A stretch of 64,000 bases of DNA. Source: Ruminococcus flavefaciens FD-1 (GTDB lineage: Bacteria > Bacillota > Clostridia > Oscillospirales > Ruminococcaceae). Shown in pieces: positions 1-9,197 of the stretch. The notes below the pieces were generated by a model that was not told the origin of the DNA, did not search any database, and saw nothing but the letters and a program-made list of their open reading frames with translations. A program made the position numbers and the translations under genes. The stretch lies in NCBI GenBank assembly GCA_000174895.1, contig ACOK01000108.1:25698-89697 (forward strand), given 5' to 3'. The first letter of the stretch is position 1; the number at the start of each line of letters is the position of its first letter.

Positions 1-2
1 AT

Positions 3-461
3 ACTCCTGTCATTTTCATAACGGCATCAGCAGACGAAGCCTGTACAGTTGCAGGATTCGAGATAGGTGCTGACGACTACATAGGCAAGCCATTCGGCAC
101 CCGTGAACTGCTTGCCCGCATGAAAAACGTCATGCGCCGTGCACAGAAAACATCTCCCCTTATTAATTGCGGAAATGTGACTATAGATCCTATCAAAGGC
201 ATCATCTATAAAAACGGACATGAACTCTCAATGTCTGCGCTGGAATACAGGATGCTTCTGGTGTTCTTCTCCAATAAAAACCAACTGCTTTCCCGTGACA
301 GGCTGGCAGAGGAGCTGTGGTCGCTGACAAAGGAATTTGTATCAGATAATACACTGAGCGTCTATATCCGCCGTCTGCGTGAAAAGATAGAGGATGATCC
401 GCAGGACCCGAAAATCATCATCACCGTAAGAGGTCTTGGATATAAGGCGGTGGATCAATGA
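3..461 (+). CDS. OmpR-family response regulator, 5' end outside window
   Basis: The reading frame is open from base 3, so only the end of the receiver domain is present. It shows the conserved Thr/Ser region (FITASAD), then GADDYIGKPF with the conserved Lys-Pro switch. A winged-helix DNA-binding domain follows: ALEYRMLL, then SDNTLSVYIRRLREKIEDD and the closing hairpin VRGLGYKA, as in VanR/OmpR proteins. It would bind DNA when phosphorylated by the kinase encoded just downstream, whose ATG overlaps its stop by 4 bases. The ATG at 120 lies inside the receiver domain and is not the true start. The regulated target is not visible; the lipoprotein remnant at 1659 is the nearest candidate. The family call is firm. 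Confidence 0.93.
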   Translation, partial: TPVIFITASADEACTVAGFEIGADDYIGKPFGTRELLARMKNVMRRAQKTSPLINCGNVTIDPIKGIIYKNGHELSMSALEYRMLLVFFSNKNQLLSRDRLAEELWSLTKEFVSDNTLSVYIRRLREKIEDDPQDPKIIITVRGLGYKAVDQ

Positions 462-1447
462 GAGATAAAAAACGCCGTCTCATTCACATTCTCATTACGG
501 CATCTGCTGCATCTGTCTGCGCATTTTTCAGCATTCCCTGTGCAGTTACAGCAGTAATTCAGTCCGCATTATTCCTGATCTTATATGAGCTGATACTCGC
601 TCAGCGGCGTGACAAGGCAATGAAGCTTTGCGACGATATCGACCGTATTCTGCGAAGCGACGATATTATCTCGTTCGATGAATACAGCGAGGGAGAGCTC
701 AGTGTGCTTTCGGCGGAAATACATAAAATGACCACCCGTCTCCGTGAGCAGAACGCTGAACTGAAAAAAGAGAAGAAATTTGCAAAGGAAGCGCTGGAGG
801 ATATTTCACATCAGCTAAGAACTCCTCTGACCTCGGTAATGATGATACTCGGTCTGATAAACAGCCCGGAACTTACAGAAAATGAGCGCACCGAGTATAT
901 ACGTGACCTTTACAAGCTCCTGGCACGTATGAAATGGCTGATCGAGACCATGCTAAGCCTTTCGAGGATAGAAGCAGATGCTGTTAAATTTACCAAGGAA
1001 AGAGTTAACTGCCGCAGACTGATCGGGCAGTCAATTGATACCGTTTCTGTCACAGCAGAGCTTAAAGGTGTGGATATCAGGACGGAAATTACAGGCGATC
1101 CGGAATTTGTCGGTGATCCTCACTATACATCCGAAGCTATCGGGAATCTGCTGAAAAATGCTGTGGAACATACTGCCCAAGGCGGAACTGTAACCATTAC
1201 GTCAGTAAGCAGCAATATTTCCACCGAGATCATTATATCTGACACGGGAGAAGGTATACCCGAATCAGAACTTCTCCACATTTTTGAACGTTTTTTCCGC
1301 TCATCGGAATACAACAAAAACGGATTCGGCATCGGTCTTGCGTTTGCCAGAAAGATCATCACGGCACAGGGCGGCAAACTGAAAGCCTCAAATATCAAAC
1401 CGCACGGTGCGGCATTTACGATCCGTTTCTATCATACCACAATATAG
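458..1447 (+). CDS. Membrane sensor histidine kinase (VanS-like)
   Basis: This is the partner kinase of the upstream regulator, starting in an ATGA overlap with it. Two hydrophobic stretches lie in roughly residues 8-46, with almost no extracytoplasmic loop, so it probably senses within or at the membrane. The HisKA box is LEDISHQLRTPLTS, with the phospho-accepting His near residue 117. The ATPase domain has an N box (GNLLKNAVEH), G1 (DTGEGIP), F box (FERFFRS) and G2 (GFGIGLAFA). At 329 residues it resembles short VanS-type kinases that respond to cell-envelope or peptide signals. The signal cannot be inferred. A hairpin follows directly after the stop. Confidence 0.93.
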   Translation: MRDKKRRLIHILITASAASVCAFFSIPCAVTAVIQSALFLILYELILAQRRDKAMKLCDDIDRILRSDDIISFDEYSEGELSVLSAEIHKMTTRLREQNAELKKEKKFAKEALEDISHQLRTPLTSVMMILGLINSPELTENERTEYIRDLYKLLARMKWLIETMLSLSRIEADAVKFTKERVNCRRLIGQSIDTVSVTAELKGVDIRTEITGDPEFVGDPHYTSEAIGNLLKNAVEHTAQGGTVTITSVSSNISTEIIISDTGEGIPESELLHIFERFFRSSEYNKNGFGIGLAFARKIITAQGGKLKASNIKPHGAAFTIRFYHTTI

Positions 1448-1450
1448 ACA

Positions 1451-1488
1451 GCTAAAGCCTCCGAATCTGAAACTTATCGGGGGCTTTC
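1451..1488 (+). terminator. Intrinsic terminator after the two-component operon
   Basis: Complementary arms AAGCCTCCGA and TCGGGGGCTT enclose a short AT-rich loop immediately after the kinase stop codon. The T-run is weak (CTTTCCTATT). The position supports termination of the two-gene operon. Confidence 0.6.
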
Positions 1489-1658
1489 CTATTGCCCTGA
1501 CATAAAAATCTGTAATAATATCATTAGAAATTCCTTTGTTTTTCGCCAACTATTGATACCTTCGGAAAAATCTATAATCAATGCTCATAAATCGGTATTG
1601 GACAAATGGCAGATAAGCGATTATAATAAAATCACTCAAACGAAAGGAATTGATAAAT

Positions 1659-1865
1659 ATGAAAAAAACATTCAAAGGATTATTTTCCGCCGGACTTGTA
1701 TTGAGTTTGCTTGCAGGCTGCGGAAACACAACTGTACAGCCTCAGGAATCATCCAAGGTGCAGAAAGCAGCTAAGGAATTCAATCTCGGCCATCTTAACG
1801 GCTTCGTAAGTTCATCATACTTCGGTACTGACATTAATAATCCCTCCGTCCTATTTATTAAATAA
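1659..1865 (+). pseudogene. Truncated substrate-binding lipoprotein
   Basis: The ATG at 1659 has an AAAGGA ribosome site about 10 bases upstream. The product begins with a lysine-rich signal peptide and a lipobox (LSLLAGC, Cys near residue 21), so it would be a lipid-anchored exported protein. The following sequence EFNLGHLNGF resembles the first strand of NMT1/SsuA-type ABC transporter binding proteins, which normally run to about 320 residues. Here the frame ends after 68 residues, within a few bases of the 3' end of the oppositely oriented metallopeptidase gene. I infer that acquisition or rearrangement of the defence island cut this gene. No other transporter gene is present. The binding-protein identity is tentative; the lipobox is clear. 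Confidence 0.6.
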
Positions 1866-2520
1866 TATCCATCAGTTTTCGATTATCTTTAAGCCACTCT
1901 TGAGCATCTTCATATGAAGGAAGTATCGTTTTTACTCTTGCCCAAAATGCAGCCCCGTGATTTTTGTATGTAATGTGGCTCAATTCATGCACAACTATAT
2001 AATCAATTACAGAAAGCGGACACATAATAATTCGCCATGCAAAATTCAGATTATTCTTTGCACTGCATGAACCCCATCTCGCTTTTGCCTCGGACAGCTT
2101 GATTGCTTCGGGTTTAACCCCCATGATCCCTGCATATAAAGTAACACGTTCCTTTATTATAATCAATGCTTGTTCTTTGAACCAAGAAATAAGAGCATCA
2201 GTCACAAACTGATCAGGAACAATGAGTTCGTTGCCCGATACTTCAACATCTTCGACATTGTCCTTGATTATCGCATAACTACTTCCAAGATACATTATGC
2301 TTTCACCGGTTTTAACTGCAACTGGAGGATGCTTTTCACCGAAAACGGCTACTTGTTTTTGCTTTTCGCTTATCCATCTTTTTTTCTTGCTGACGAATTC
2401 TTCTATCGTAGAATCTGGCATTAGAAGCGGGGCACGAACTATAAGATTTGCATCGTTGTCAATTACCAGTGCGACACTTTTTCTATCTGAACGTACTATC
2501 TGATACATTATCTCTTGCAT
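1858..2520 (-). CDS. YgjP/DUF45-type zinc metallopeptidase of the RM operon
   Basis: The protein has the zinc-peptidase signature HELSHITYKNHGAAFW and the preceding RWGSCSAKNNLNFAWR, both typical of the YgjP/DUF45 family (PF01863). The ATG at 2520 overlaps the hsdR stop codon (TAATG), so translation is coupled to hsdR; that start is preferred over an extension lying inside hsdR. Length is 220 residues, normal for the family. DUF45 peptidases are often encoded with type I restriction systems, where their role is unclear; turnover of HsdR is one possibility. It is the last gene of the minus-strand operon and abuts the truncated lipoprotein gene. Confidence 0.85.
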   Translation of the reverse strand: MQEIMYQIVRSDRKSVALVIDNDANLIVRAPLLMPDSTIEEFVSKKKRWISEKQKQVAVFGEKHPPVAVKTGESIMYLGSSYAIIKDNVEDVEVSGNELIVPDQFVTDALISWFKEQALIIIKERVTLYAGIMGVKPEAIKLSEAKARWGSCSAKNNLNFAWRIIMCPLSVIDYIVVHELSHITYKNHGAAFWARVKTILPSYEDAQEWLKDNRKLMDII

Positions 2521-5500
2521 TAGGTCTCCTCTCCAAAATGCTGATATCCGAGTTCCATAAGTTTCTGAGCAATTTCTTTCCGGCGTTTCATGATATCTGG
2601 TACGCATTTTTTTATTTCCGGTGTGATCAGAAGTTTAATAATACTGGTGCGAAGCTCTGATTGAAGAGAGTTTCCTACACTGCTCCAGAAATTCACTGTC
2701 GCAGTTTCAGTTTTGAAACGGTTTAATACATCATCGGTAACGCTTTTCAAAATCTTCATTTGCTGATCAGAAAGATCTTCGAACGGCGTATTGCCGAAAA
2801 ACTCTGTTTTTAGAAGACCTAAAAACGGCATCTCATGCGTGGCTTCATATCCGTATGTGTTTTCTTTGGCTCGTCCAGCAATAATGTCTTTACGTAGCTG
2901 CTCAAGTGCTTTTCTCAGTTCAGCCCAATTGTTTTTGAAGTTTTCAAGTATCTGTTCAAGACGTTCACTTAATCTTGCATACAGTTCCGGATCTTTCGGC
3001 ATATTAATGTTGATGAACTCTCGGACAGCATACTTTATCTCCTCACAAGTGGCACGATCGCTTTTATTTTTGTTTGCACCTTTCAGAAATTCAGGAGAAA
3101 GAAGAGGCGTCGGCTGTATTTCGATGTCTACTCCATTTACAGTAAGATAACGTTCTATAATGATACGAACCTTTTTACTTGCATCTCTATTTGAAAATCT
3201 TGGATTTCTTGTCATCTTAGCAACTGATTCACGAATAAAAGCAAGTTTCTTATATTCTTCACTGTATTTCAGCGCTGCAGGATCAGGCAGCACACGATCA
3301 AATAAACGTGACATTACCGAGAAGCGACCATTGTATTCTTCACGCAGTTCCTCGTCTATACAGAGTTCTTCAATAATCTCTGAGGTTTGCGATAACGAAC
3401 AGCCGACTTTTTCAGTAAGGAATTGCACGATTTCATTATAAGCTGAATTCAATGCATCAATATCTTTTGATTTATCACGGAGAGATTCCATAATCTCATC
3501 TCGATCAGCGTCAGCATAATCTGCAAGCGCATCTTTAAGATGATTTGTAATTCCGACGTAATCAACCAAATAGCCGCACTTCTTATTTGCGCCGCAAGTG
3601 CGGTTTGCTCTTGTGATTGCTTGCAGCAGATTATGGTTAGTGAGTTTCTTATCTAAATACATAACCTGCTCAATAGGGGCATCAAATCCAGTTAGCAGCA
3701 TTGCAGTTACGATAAGAATTCCATAATTACCATCTCCGCCTTTGAGTCCTGTTTCACCAAACGGTGCTTTGAAGCCATCTATTATAAGCTCGTTTTCTTT
3801 TTCATTAGCATACTTCTTTAAGTGTTGCTCTTCATTCGATCCACCAGCAGAGATTACGCACGCAGTTTTGAGCTTTTTCAACTGTTCAATATCGACGCGA
3901 TTAGGATTGTTCTGTTCCAATTCGGCGATCTTTATTGGGAGAAGTGCATCAATAGCCTGCTTATAGCGGTATGCTGCTTCTTTGCTCACGCCAACAACCT
4001 GAGCTTTAAAGCCATTGGTAAATACTGTGCTGATGTAGTGATCAAGCATATCTGCTGCTTTTTCTTTTATTATTTCTTCTGCTTCAAGATAGGCTCTAAC
4101 AGTGTATCTTCCAAGTATTTCAACCTGCTCTTCTACGTCGAGATATCCGAATACATCAACGAAAGAACGGTTCATCGCTTCTTTATCTGTAATTTCACTA
4201 TCAGCAGCGCGTCCTTCGTATTTTAGCTCAACAACAATTCCGTCTTCCTCTGCTTGCTTCATCGTATAAGTGTCGATGTATCCTCCGAAATTGTCTACGG
4301 TTTTTGTTATCGGAGTACCGGTGAAAGCCACCTTTACTGAGTTTGGCATACTCTTCCACATATTTGCCGCCAATTCGGAGTATTCAGAACGATGCGCTTC
4401 ATCAATCATTACGAGGATACGATCACTGGTGTTCAAGACAGGGAATGAAGAAACTGCTGTCCGCTGCTCTAAAGTAGCGGATTTTTTATCGTTCTTTTTA
4501 CCACTATTCTTCTCGTTCTCACCAAACTTATGAACCATTGCAACAGTAACGTCACTTGCAGTGTTTTCAATAAGCTTCTTTAGCCCTTCGATACTATCAG
4601 CTATATTAACAGCATACTTTACCGTTTTTGTGGTTTTGAACATTTGCGTTTGCAGATCTTTTCTATCAACGATCAAAACGACCTTATAGTTATACAGATC
4701 GAGGGAATTGTACATTTTCCTGATAACAAACATCATGGTGAGCGTTTTTCCGGTGCCTTGAGTATGCCACAGCGTACCGCCTTTTTCACCTTTGGCGGCA
4801 GTACGAAGACGCTCTATTATTTTGGCTGCTCCGCGATACTGCATATAGCGAGGGACTAGTTTTACACGGATTCCGTTATCCTCGTCCTTGAAGGCTATAA
4901 AGTTCTGAACAATATCCAGAAGATGCGACGGTTCAAGCATACCCGCAACAGTTATTTCCTGCGCAGAAGGTTTCCCGTTGGGATTGATGTCTCTCAACTT
5001 ATAAGGGTAGGCATCCTTCCACTCCATGAAATGGCTTACTCCGCCGGTTATGCTTGAATAACGACAATCATGAAAACAGGTAGAAATTAGGATCTGATTA
5101 AAGTAAAAGAGCTCAGGAACACCTTCAAGTTCTGCTGATCCGCGACGATTTTGATAGCGCATCAATTGCTCGATACCTTCCGCCATCGGTTCTGCAATAT
5201 CCGGGGCTTTACATTCAATCACTACAAGCGGAAGACCGTTTACAAAAAGGACGATATCGGGAATAATATGTTCTTCCTTGCCGGGAATGCGCACCTTATA
5301 TTGACTGATGGCAAGGAATTCGTTATCAGTCATATCAGCGCCATCATAACCATCCACATCTGTCCAGTCGATTAAACGTACACGTCGGTTCAGTTCGCCG
5401 GTATGTAAATCGTCGGCAGACAGACCTTCAGTGATCATATCATAAACTTCCTCGTTGTTTTCAAGGAGATTCTTCATCGGGTGCGGGTATGTTTGCACCT

Positions 5501-5726
5501 GATTACAGAGGTCTTCAATTTGATTATCCTCCAGCCACGGATTCAAGCGTTTCAACGCAGCTCTCAGACGGGAAACGATAACAACCTCTCTGAACGATTC
5601 ACGATAGCTGTTCTTAGGATCGTGTTTTTCACTGTCTGATAACTGCTTGACTGTCCAGCCGAGCCTTTTAAGCTGATCCAGTAGCGGAGTTTCTACATAT
5701 TGTAATTCAGTGGGTCTTCCTGCCAC
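2520..5726 (-). CDS. hsdR: Type I restriction enzyme, R subunit (translocase/nuclease)
   Basis: This 1068-residue protein is the motor and nuclease of a type I restriction system. An N-terminal PD-(D/E)xK nuclease is seen as IPDIVLF followed by PLVVIECKAP. The SF2 translocase follows, with Walker A (LWHTQGTGKTLTM), DEAH box (MIDEAHRSEY), motif III (AFTGTPI) and motif VI (LLQAITRANR). The C-terminal region is the helical HsdR domain that contacts the methylase core. It follows hsdS by about 20 bases and appears intact. HsdR needs an M2S complex for activity, but no complete hsdM is present here, so restriction should fail unless a methylase is encoded elsewhere. Confidence 0.95.
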   Translation of the reverse strand: MAGRPTELQYVETPLLDQLKRLGWTVKQLSDSEKHDPKNSYRESFREVVIVSRLRAALKRLNPWLEDNQIEDLCNQVQTYPHPMKNLLENNEEVYDMITEGLSADDLHTGELNRRVRLIDWTDVDGYDGADMTDNEFLAISQYKVRIPGKEEHIIPDIVLFVNGLPLVVIECKAPDIAEPMAEGIEQLMRYQNRRGSAELEGVPELFYFNQILISTCFHDCRYSSITGGVSHFMEWKDAYPYKLRDINPNGKPSAQEITVAGMLEPSHLLDIVQNFIAFKDEDNGIRVKLVPRYMQYRGAAKIIERLRTAAKGEKGGTLWHTQGTGKTLTMMFVIRKMYNSLDLYNYKVVLIVDRKDLQTQMFKTTKTVKYAVNIADSIEGLKKLIENTASDVTVAMVHKFGENEKNSGKKNDKKSATLEQRTAVSSFPVLNTSDRILVMIDEAHRSEYSELAANMWKSMPNSVKVAFTGTPITKTVDNFGGYIDTYTMKQAEEDGIVVELKYEGRAADSEITDKEAMNRSFVDVFGYLDVEEQVEILGRYTVRAYLEAEEIIKEKAADMLDHYISTVFTNGFKAQVVGVSKEAAYRYKQAIDALLPIKIAELEQNNPNRVDIEQLKKLKTACVISAGGSNEEQHLKKYANEKENELIIDGFKAPFGETGLKGGDGNYGILIVTAMLLTGFDAPIEQVMYLDKKLTNHNLLQAITRANRTCGANKKCGYLVDYVGITNHLKDALADYADADRDEIMESLRDKSKDIDALNSAYNEIVQFLTEKVGCSLSQTSEIIEELCIDEELREEYNGRFSVMSRLFDRVLPDPAALKYSEEYKKLAFIRESVAKMTRNPRFSNRDASKKVRIIIERYLTVNGVDIEIQPTPLLSPEFLKGANKNKSDRATCEEIKYAVREFININMPKDPELYARLSERLEQILENFKNNWAELRKALEQLRKDIIAGRAKENTYGYEATHEMPFLGLLKTEFFGNTPFEDLSDQQMKILKSVTDDVLNRFKTETATVNFWSSVGNSLQSELRTSIIKLLITPEIKKCVPDIMKRRKEIAQKLMELGYQHFGEET

Positions 5727-5747
5727 GATAATCGCCTCCTCATTTAA

Positions 5748-6947
5748 TCATAGTGCATCTATTGATCCGGACAGTAAATCATGCATCAGTCCAGCTTTGA
5801 TACTTTCCATCTTGTTATAATACTGTACCTCTTTGTCTATTTTTTCATCTAGAATTCTTAACTTTTCCACGATAGCTTCTTGTTCAGGCATGCTCAATAT
5901 CGGCACATTGATTTCAAGAATGTTTTTTAAAGGCAACTTTGCCTGAACTTCGCCAACCGTACCGCCTGCAATTTCTTTCTGCCCGTACTCCGATTTAAGA
6001 AAGTAGTATAAAAATTCAGGACTATAGCCTTTGATGTTTACGATTTTGGAACAGTTTTCAGTTAAATTTGCTTTATCAAGAGTTTCTCCCACAAGAGCCA
6101 CCGCACCAACAGTTCCGACAATAGAAATAATCAAATCACCAGCATTGACTATGTATCTTGAAATTTTGTGAAAGTCAGATTCTTCTACATACATATAATC
6201 GTCCGTTAGTTCTATAACTTTTGGTTTTGTCATGTCTCTAACTCGAATGTATGGGTGCGCAGTTTTGGCGATTGTCAATTCAGAGCCTTTAGGAATGCGC
6301 TTTCCACCAAGTGCATCTGCAAAAGATCCTATTTTAACGGTATTCTCATCATTAATATCATTAGTAAGTATATCTTGAACAACGCCTTTCATTAGAGAGG
6401 TGTACTTCTCGATTAAGTCACGTGTCTTATCAATCACGTCATCGATAGATTCAAGCACTGATACTATCTTCTTCTGTGTTGGTACATCAGGAGCTTCAAA
6501 CTCAAATTTATAAAAATTTCCCTGCGTTAAGCCTTTTATAGTAGTTCCAGTTAGAATGTTTCTCATAAAATCGGAGAATACAGCTGAATTCAAAAGATAG
6601 TATAAATATTCAGGCTCAACAGAACCGTCCTTTGAACGCACTAAAAAAATGTGGCTGTTGAGAGTAGCTTGTGTAGGGCAGTCCACAACAAATGCCGTTT
6701 TTCCTACCGTTCCATCTTTCGTAACAAGCAGATCATTTTCTCGAAGCTGTATTCCTTTATCCTGCTCAAATCGATCAACCGAAACGTGATAACAGTCATC
6801 CCAATTGATTCTACCGTTGACGAAATCCCAACCGGTAACAAGATAAGCTCCCTCTGTTTTAAACTCATCAGAGCGTAGCCCTTGCCAGCCTATACGAGCG
6901 CGAAGCGTAAAGCAGTCAATCAGAGTATGCTTTGTCATTGATGCCAT
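5748..6947 (-). CDS. hsdS: Type I restriction specificity subunit
   Basis: The 399-residue protein has the two-repeat HsdS layout. Target-recognition domain 1 covers about residues 1-150 (LLVTKDGTVGKTAF, then HIFLVRS) and is followed by a helical spacer (KKIVSVLESIDDVIDKTRDL). Target-recognition domain 2 covers about 200-350 (LIISIVGTVGAVALV), with a second helical spacer (QEAIVEKLRILDEKID). Each domain would read one half of a bipartite DNA site. The ATG at 6947 has an AAGGAGG ribosome site lying within the last codons of the hsdM remnant, as in intact M-S operons. Both recognition domains look complete. Confidence 0.93.
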   Translation of the reverse strand: MASMTKHTLIDCFTLRARIGWQGLRSDEFKTEGAYLVTGWDFVNGRINWDDCYHVSVDRFEQDKGIQLRENDLLVTKDGTVGKTAFVVDCPTQATLNSHIFLVRSKDGSVEPEYLYYLLNSAVFSDFMRNILTGTTIKGLTQGNFYKFEFEAPDVPTQKKIVSVLESIDDVIDKTRDLIEKYTSLMKGVVQDILTNDINDENTVKIGSFADALGGKRIPKGSELTIAKTAHPYIRVRDMTKPKVIELTDDYMYVEESDFHKISRYIVNAGDLIISIVGTVGAVALVGETLDKANLTENCSKIVNIKGYSPEFLYYFLKSEYGQKEIAGGTVGEVQAKLPLKNILEINVPILSMPEQEAIVEKLRILDEKIDKEVQYYNKMESIKAGLMHDLLSGSIDAL

Positions 6948-6949
6948 GC

Positions 6950-7015
6950 TTACGCCTCCTTATCTGGAATATAACCAAGCTGCCTTAAGAAGCCATTCAG
7001 TTTGTCTTCGGCAGC
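6950..7015 (-). pseudogene. hsdM: 3' remnant of type I methylase gene hsdM
   Basis: Immediately upstream of hsdS, in a different frame from the truncated helicase, about 21 codons read AAEDKLNGFLRQLGY and end in IPDKEA and a TAA. This matches the usual extreme C-terminus of HsdM in content and position, with the hsdS ribosome site inside its last codons. The remaining 450 or more codons of a methylase are absent; the sequence runs directly into the hamB fragment. The remnant is short, so its identity rests on context as much as on similarity. Confidence 0.6.
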
Positions 7016-7731
7016 GCTTCTTTCTTGTCCTGAAGAATAGCAGCGCCTGCCGAGGTGACAATTCTATAATCGTGTTCTCTTAGCAGACCACCAAGCTTAT
7101 CGGACAATTCCTTCGCTACTTCGTTTATCAGAGCCTTCGTTGGTATGATAACAGCAAAATTACAGTTACTGTCTTTTTTGATTTGCTCTCTTATAAATGT
7201 GCGCATCACAAATGATTTTCCCATTGAGGTCGGTCCCGAATAGCTGAAAAATCTGTCATCAACCATATGATCAAAGACCTCTTTTTGAGAGTTGAGAAAA
7301 TAAATGTCCTGCTCGGAAGGAATGCGCAGATAATCTTTTAATGTTTCTGCCGATAAACGTTCAAGTAAACCAGCTTCCTGATATTCAGGGGTACTGTGCT
7401 GTAAACCAAGATAATTACTTGTGCTTGTAAGTACAGAACCCATTACATATTCTATTTCTTTGTCACCGGGAACAAGTTGGTTCAGCAGTGTTACGATTTC
7501 CTGTGCCAAAGAACGATGCATCTCATAAAGAGGAACCTGTACAGACTTTGAGAGAAGGTCGGCAAATCTTAATGCATCTTCTATATACATCTCTTTCTTT
7601 GCAATATTACCGATATGGAAAAGGCTCAGAAAGTAGTTGTGAAGAATTGCATCATATATTTCGCGCAGATAATCATTCTGCTCTAATCCTTGAAATATGG
7701 AATAACCGAGCTTGTTATTCTGTTCAGCCAT
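6997..7731 (-). pseudogene. 5' fragment of a HamB-like SF2 helicase (Hachiman)
   Basis: The frame begins 1 base from the hamA stop and encodes 244 residues: a helical N-terminal domain, then the start of a helicase core. It has FLNSQKEVFDHM (Q-motif region), FFSYSGPTSMGKSFVM (Walker A) and FAVIIPTKALINEVAKEL (motif Ia). It stops after LQDKKE, before any DEAH box, so motifs II-VI are missing. HamB helicases of Hachiman systems are normally several times longer. The break coincides with the hsdM remnant, so a deletion has joined the two genes. The fragment has no complete ATPase and should not act as a helicase. Confidence 0.7.
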
Positions 7732-9176
7732 TATCCCGCACCTCCCAGTAGCTCATCCATGATCAGCTTTTTATCGTTCTCAGCATCATTGAAGGGCAGG
7801 AAATATAAGTAATAGGAGTGCATTGTCAGCTTCAATTCTGTAGCTTTCTGCTCAATATAAGGGATAGCATTCCGTATATCGTCTTTCATTTTTTCAATAG
7901 CAAGAGCACGAAATCTATCATTATCATCATCGGTCACATCAATTGTGTAACCGATAAAAATGCCGAATGCCATGTCCGGTACAGCATTCCGATGTTTGCT
8001 CGGAATAATAATCTGTTTTAATCGTTCAGTTGTTTCTGCATCATAGGTGTTGTTAAAAAGTGTGCTCTCAACCATCTGGCGCTCATTTGTACGACCTTTT
8101 TTTATTTCGGTAACGGCTTCAAATGCAGCATCTATTGCATCGATGATATTGCCACTAATACTTGACGCTCCAAATACAAGCTGATAGCAGGTTTCGCCGT
8201 TCACCTTTTTCTTAAGTAAATGAACACTGTCACTTTTGCTCTTGTATTTTTGCGCTTCTGTCGATATCTCCACTTTGCTGAGAAGTTTTGGTGCATGAAG
8301 TCCGCCTTCCATAACAGTGAACAGCAGCATTTCAGCCAGATCATTGCCCGTTTTTTTGTCGTCAGGGTTTCGGTTATTGTTCATTAAACGCAGAGCTTTC
8401 GCACCGATGCTCCTCGCTTTTTTTCGGTCTTCAAAATCTTTAATTTGAGTACGAGAATATACATACACTCCGACACTGTCAAAAAGATACTCGTTGAGAG
8501 CCATATAATCAAAGGCAGAATCGGATATGTCTAAATAGTACAAGCTGATGCCATTCTTATTCTTTAATGAAAGTGCCTCATCGTAATCAACCTTGCGGAA
8601 TACTGCCTCAAATCCTTCGCAGTCCAGAGTTATATCAAGTTCCTCTGTTACTAAGACTTTGTTTTCCTCAAGTGTTATACAGTTTCCATCAAAGCCTTCT
8701 ACATATTCTTCGGTAACTTCAGCAATATCTTTCTTTCCGCATTTATTTTCAATTTCCGTAGCCGTGAAGTGAAAAATGTCTGCAAAGAAGTCGGAGGGAT
8801 CAAATATGGTTTTATATGCAAGCTCGGCTTTACTTAAAGATCCAATCTTTACACCATCTTTTGCAGTAGAAAGTGCCATAGCCTGTAATGCAAGAATTGC
8901 TTGCGGCACCATTTCTGCTTTCAGATGCGGTAGAACAAATGCATTCATCCCTTGGGATATCTTCGAAAGCTCAGTATTTCTCACAGGCTGAATCACTCCT
9001 GTAGGAGAGAGATTGTTATCGCATGACATCAGTCGACTAATATGACCATCATCGGTTCCGATAACTGTATATTCATCAACGGTTTTTACGACTGCCTCGC
9101 AGAGGGTTTTGTTATGGACTTTAGGCTTAGCGCATATTTTCAGTATCTTTATAAATGCTGCAAAACACAGTGTCAT
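7731..9176 (-). CDS. HamA-like (DUF1837) defence protein
   Basis: This 481-residue protein precedes a HamB-like helicase fragment, the Hachiman gene order. Its middle and C-terminal part has DUF1837 features: NDLAEMLLFTVMEG, then APKLLSKVEI, SDSVHLL and CYQLVFGASSISGN followed by AIDAAFEAV. In Hachiman, HamA is a PD-(D/E)xK-related effector held in check by HamB. Where many HamA proteins have a GESK-like strand, this one reads GASS, so the nuclease residues may be altered or lie elsewhere in this subfamily. The ATG at 9176 has a GGAGGG site 7-8 bases upstream. With its helicase truncated, the system is predicted to be inactive. Confidence 0.65.
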   Translation of the reverse strand: MTLCFAAFIKILKICAKPKVHNKTLCEAVVKTVDEYTVIGTDDGHISRLMSCDNNLSPTGVIQPVRNTELSKISQGMNAFVLPHLKAEMVPQAILALQAMALSTAKDGVKIGSLSKAELAYKTIFDPSDFFADIFHFTATEIENKCGKKDIAEVTEEYVEGFDGNCITLEENKVLVTEELDITLDCEGFEAVFRKVDYDEALSLKNKNGISLYYLDISDSAFDYMALNEYLFDSVGVYVYSRTQIKDFEDRKKARSIGAKALRLMNNNRNPDDKKTGNDLAEMLLFTVMEGGLHAPKLLSKVEISTEAQKYKSKSDSVHLLKKKVNGETCYQLVFGASSISGNIIDAIDAAFEAVTEIKKGRTNERQMVESTLFNNTYDAETTERLKQIIIPSKHRNAVPDMAFGIFIGYTIDVTDDDNDRFRALAIEKMKDDIRNAIPYIEQKATELKLTMHSYYLYFLPFNDAENDKKLIMDELLGGAG

Positions 9177-9197
9177 ACATTTACCCTCCGTTTTTCT

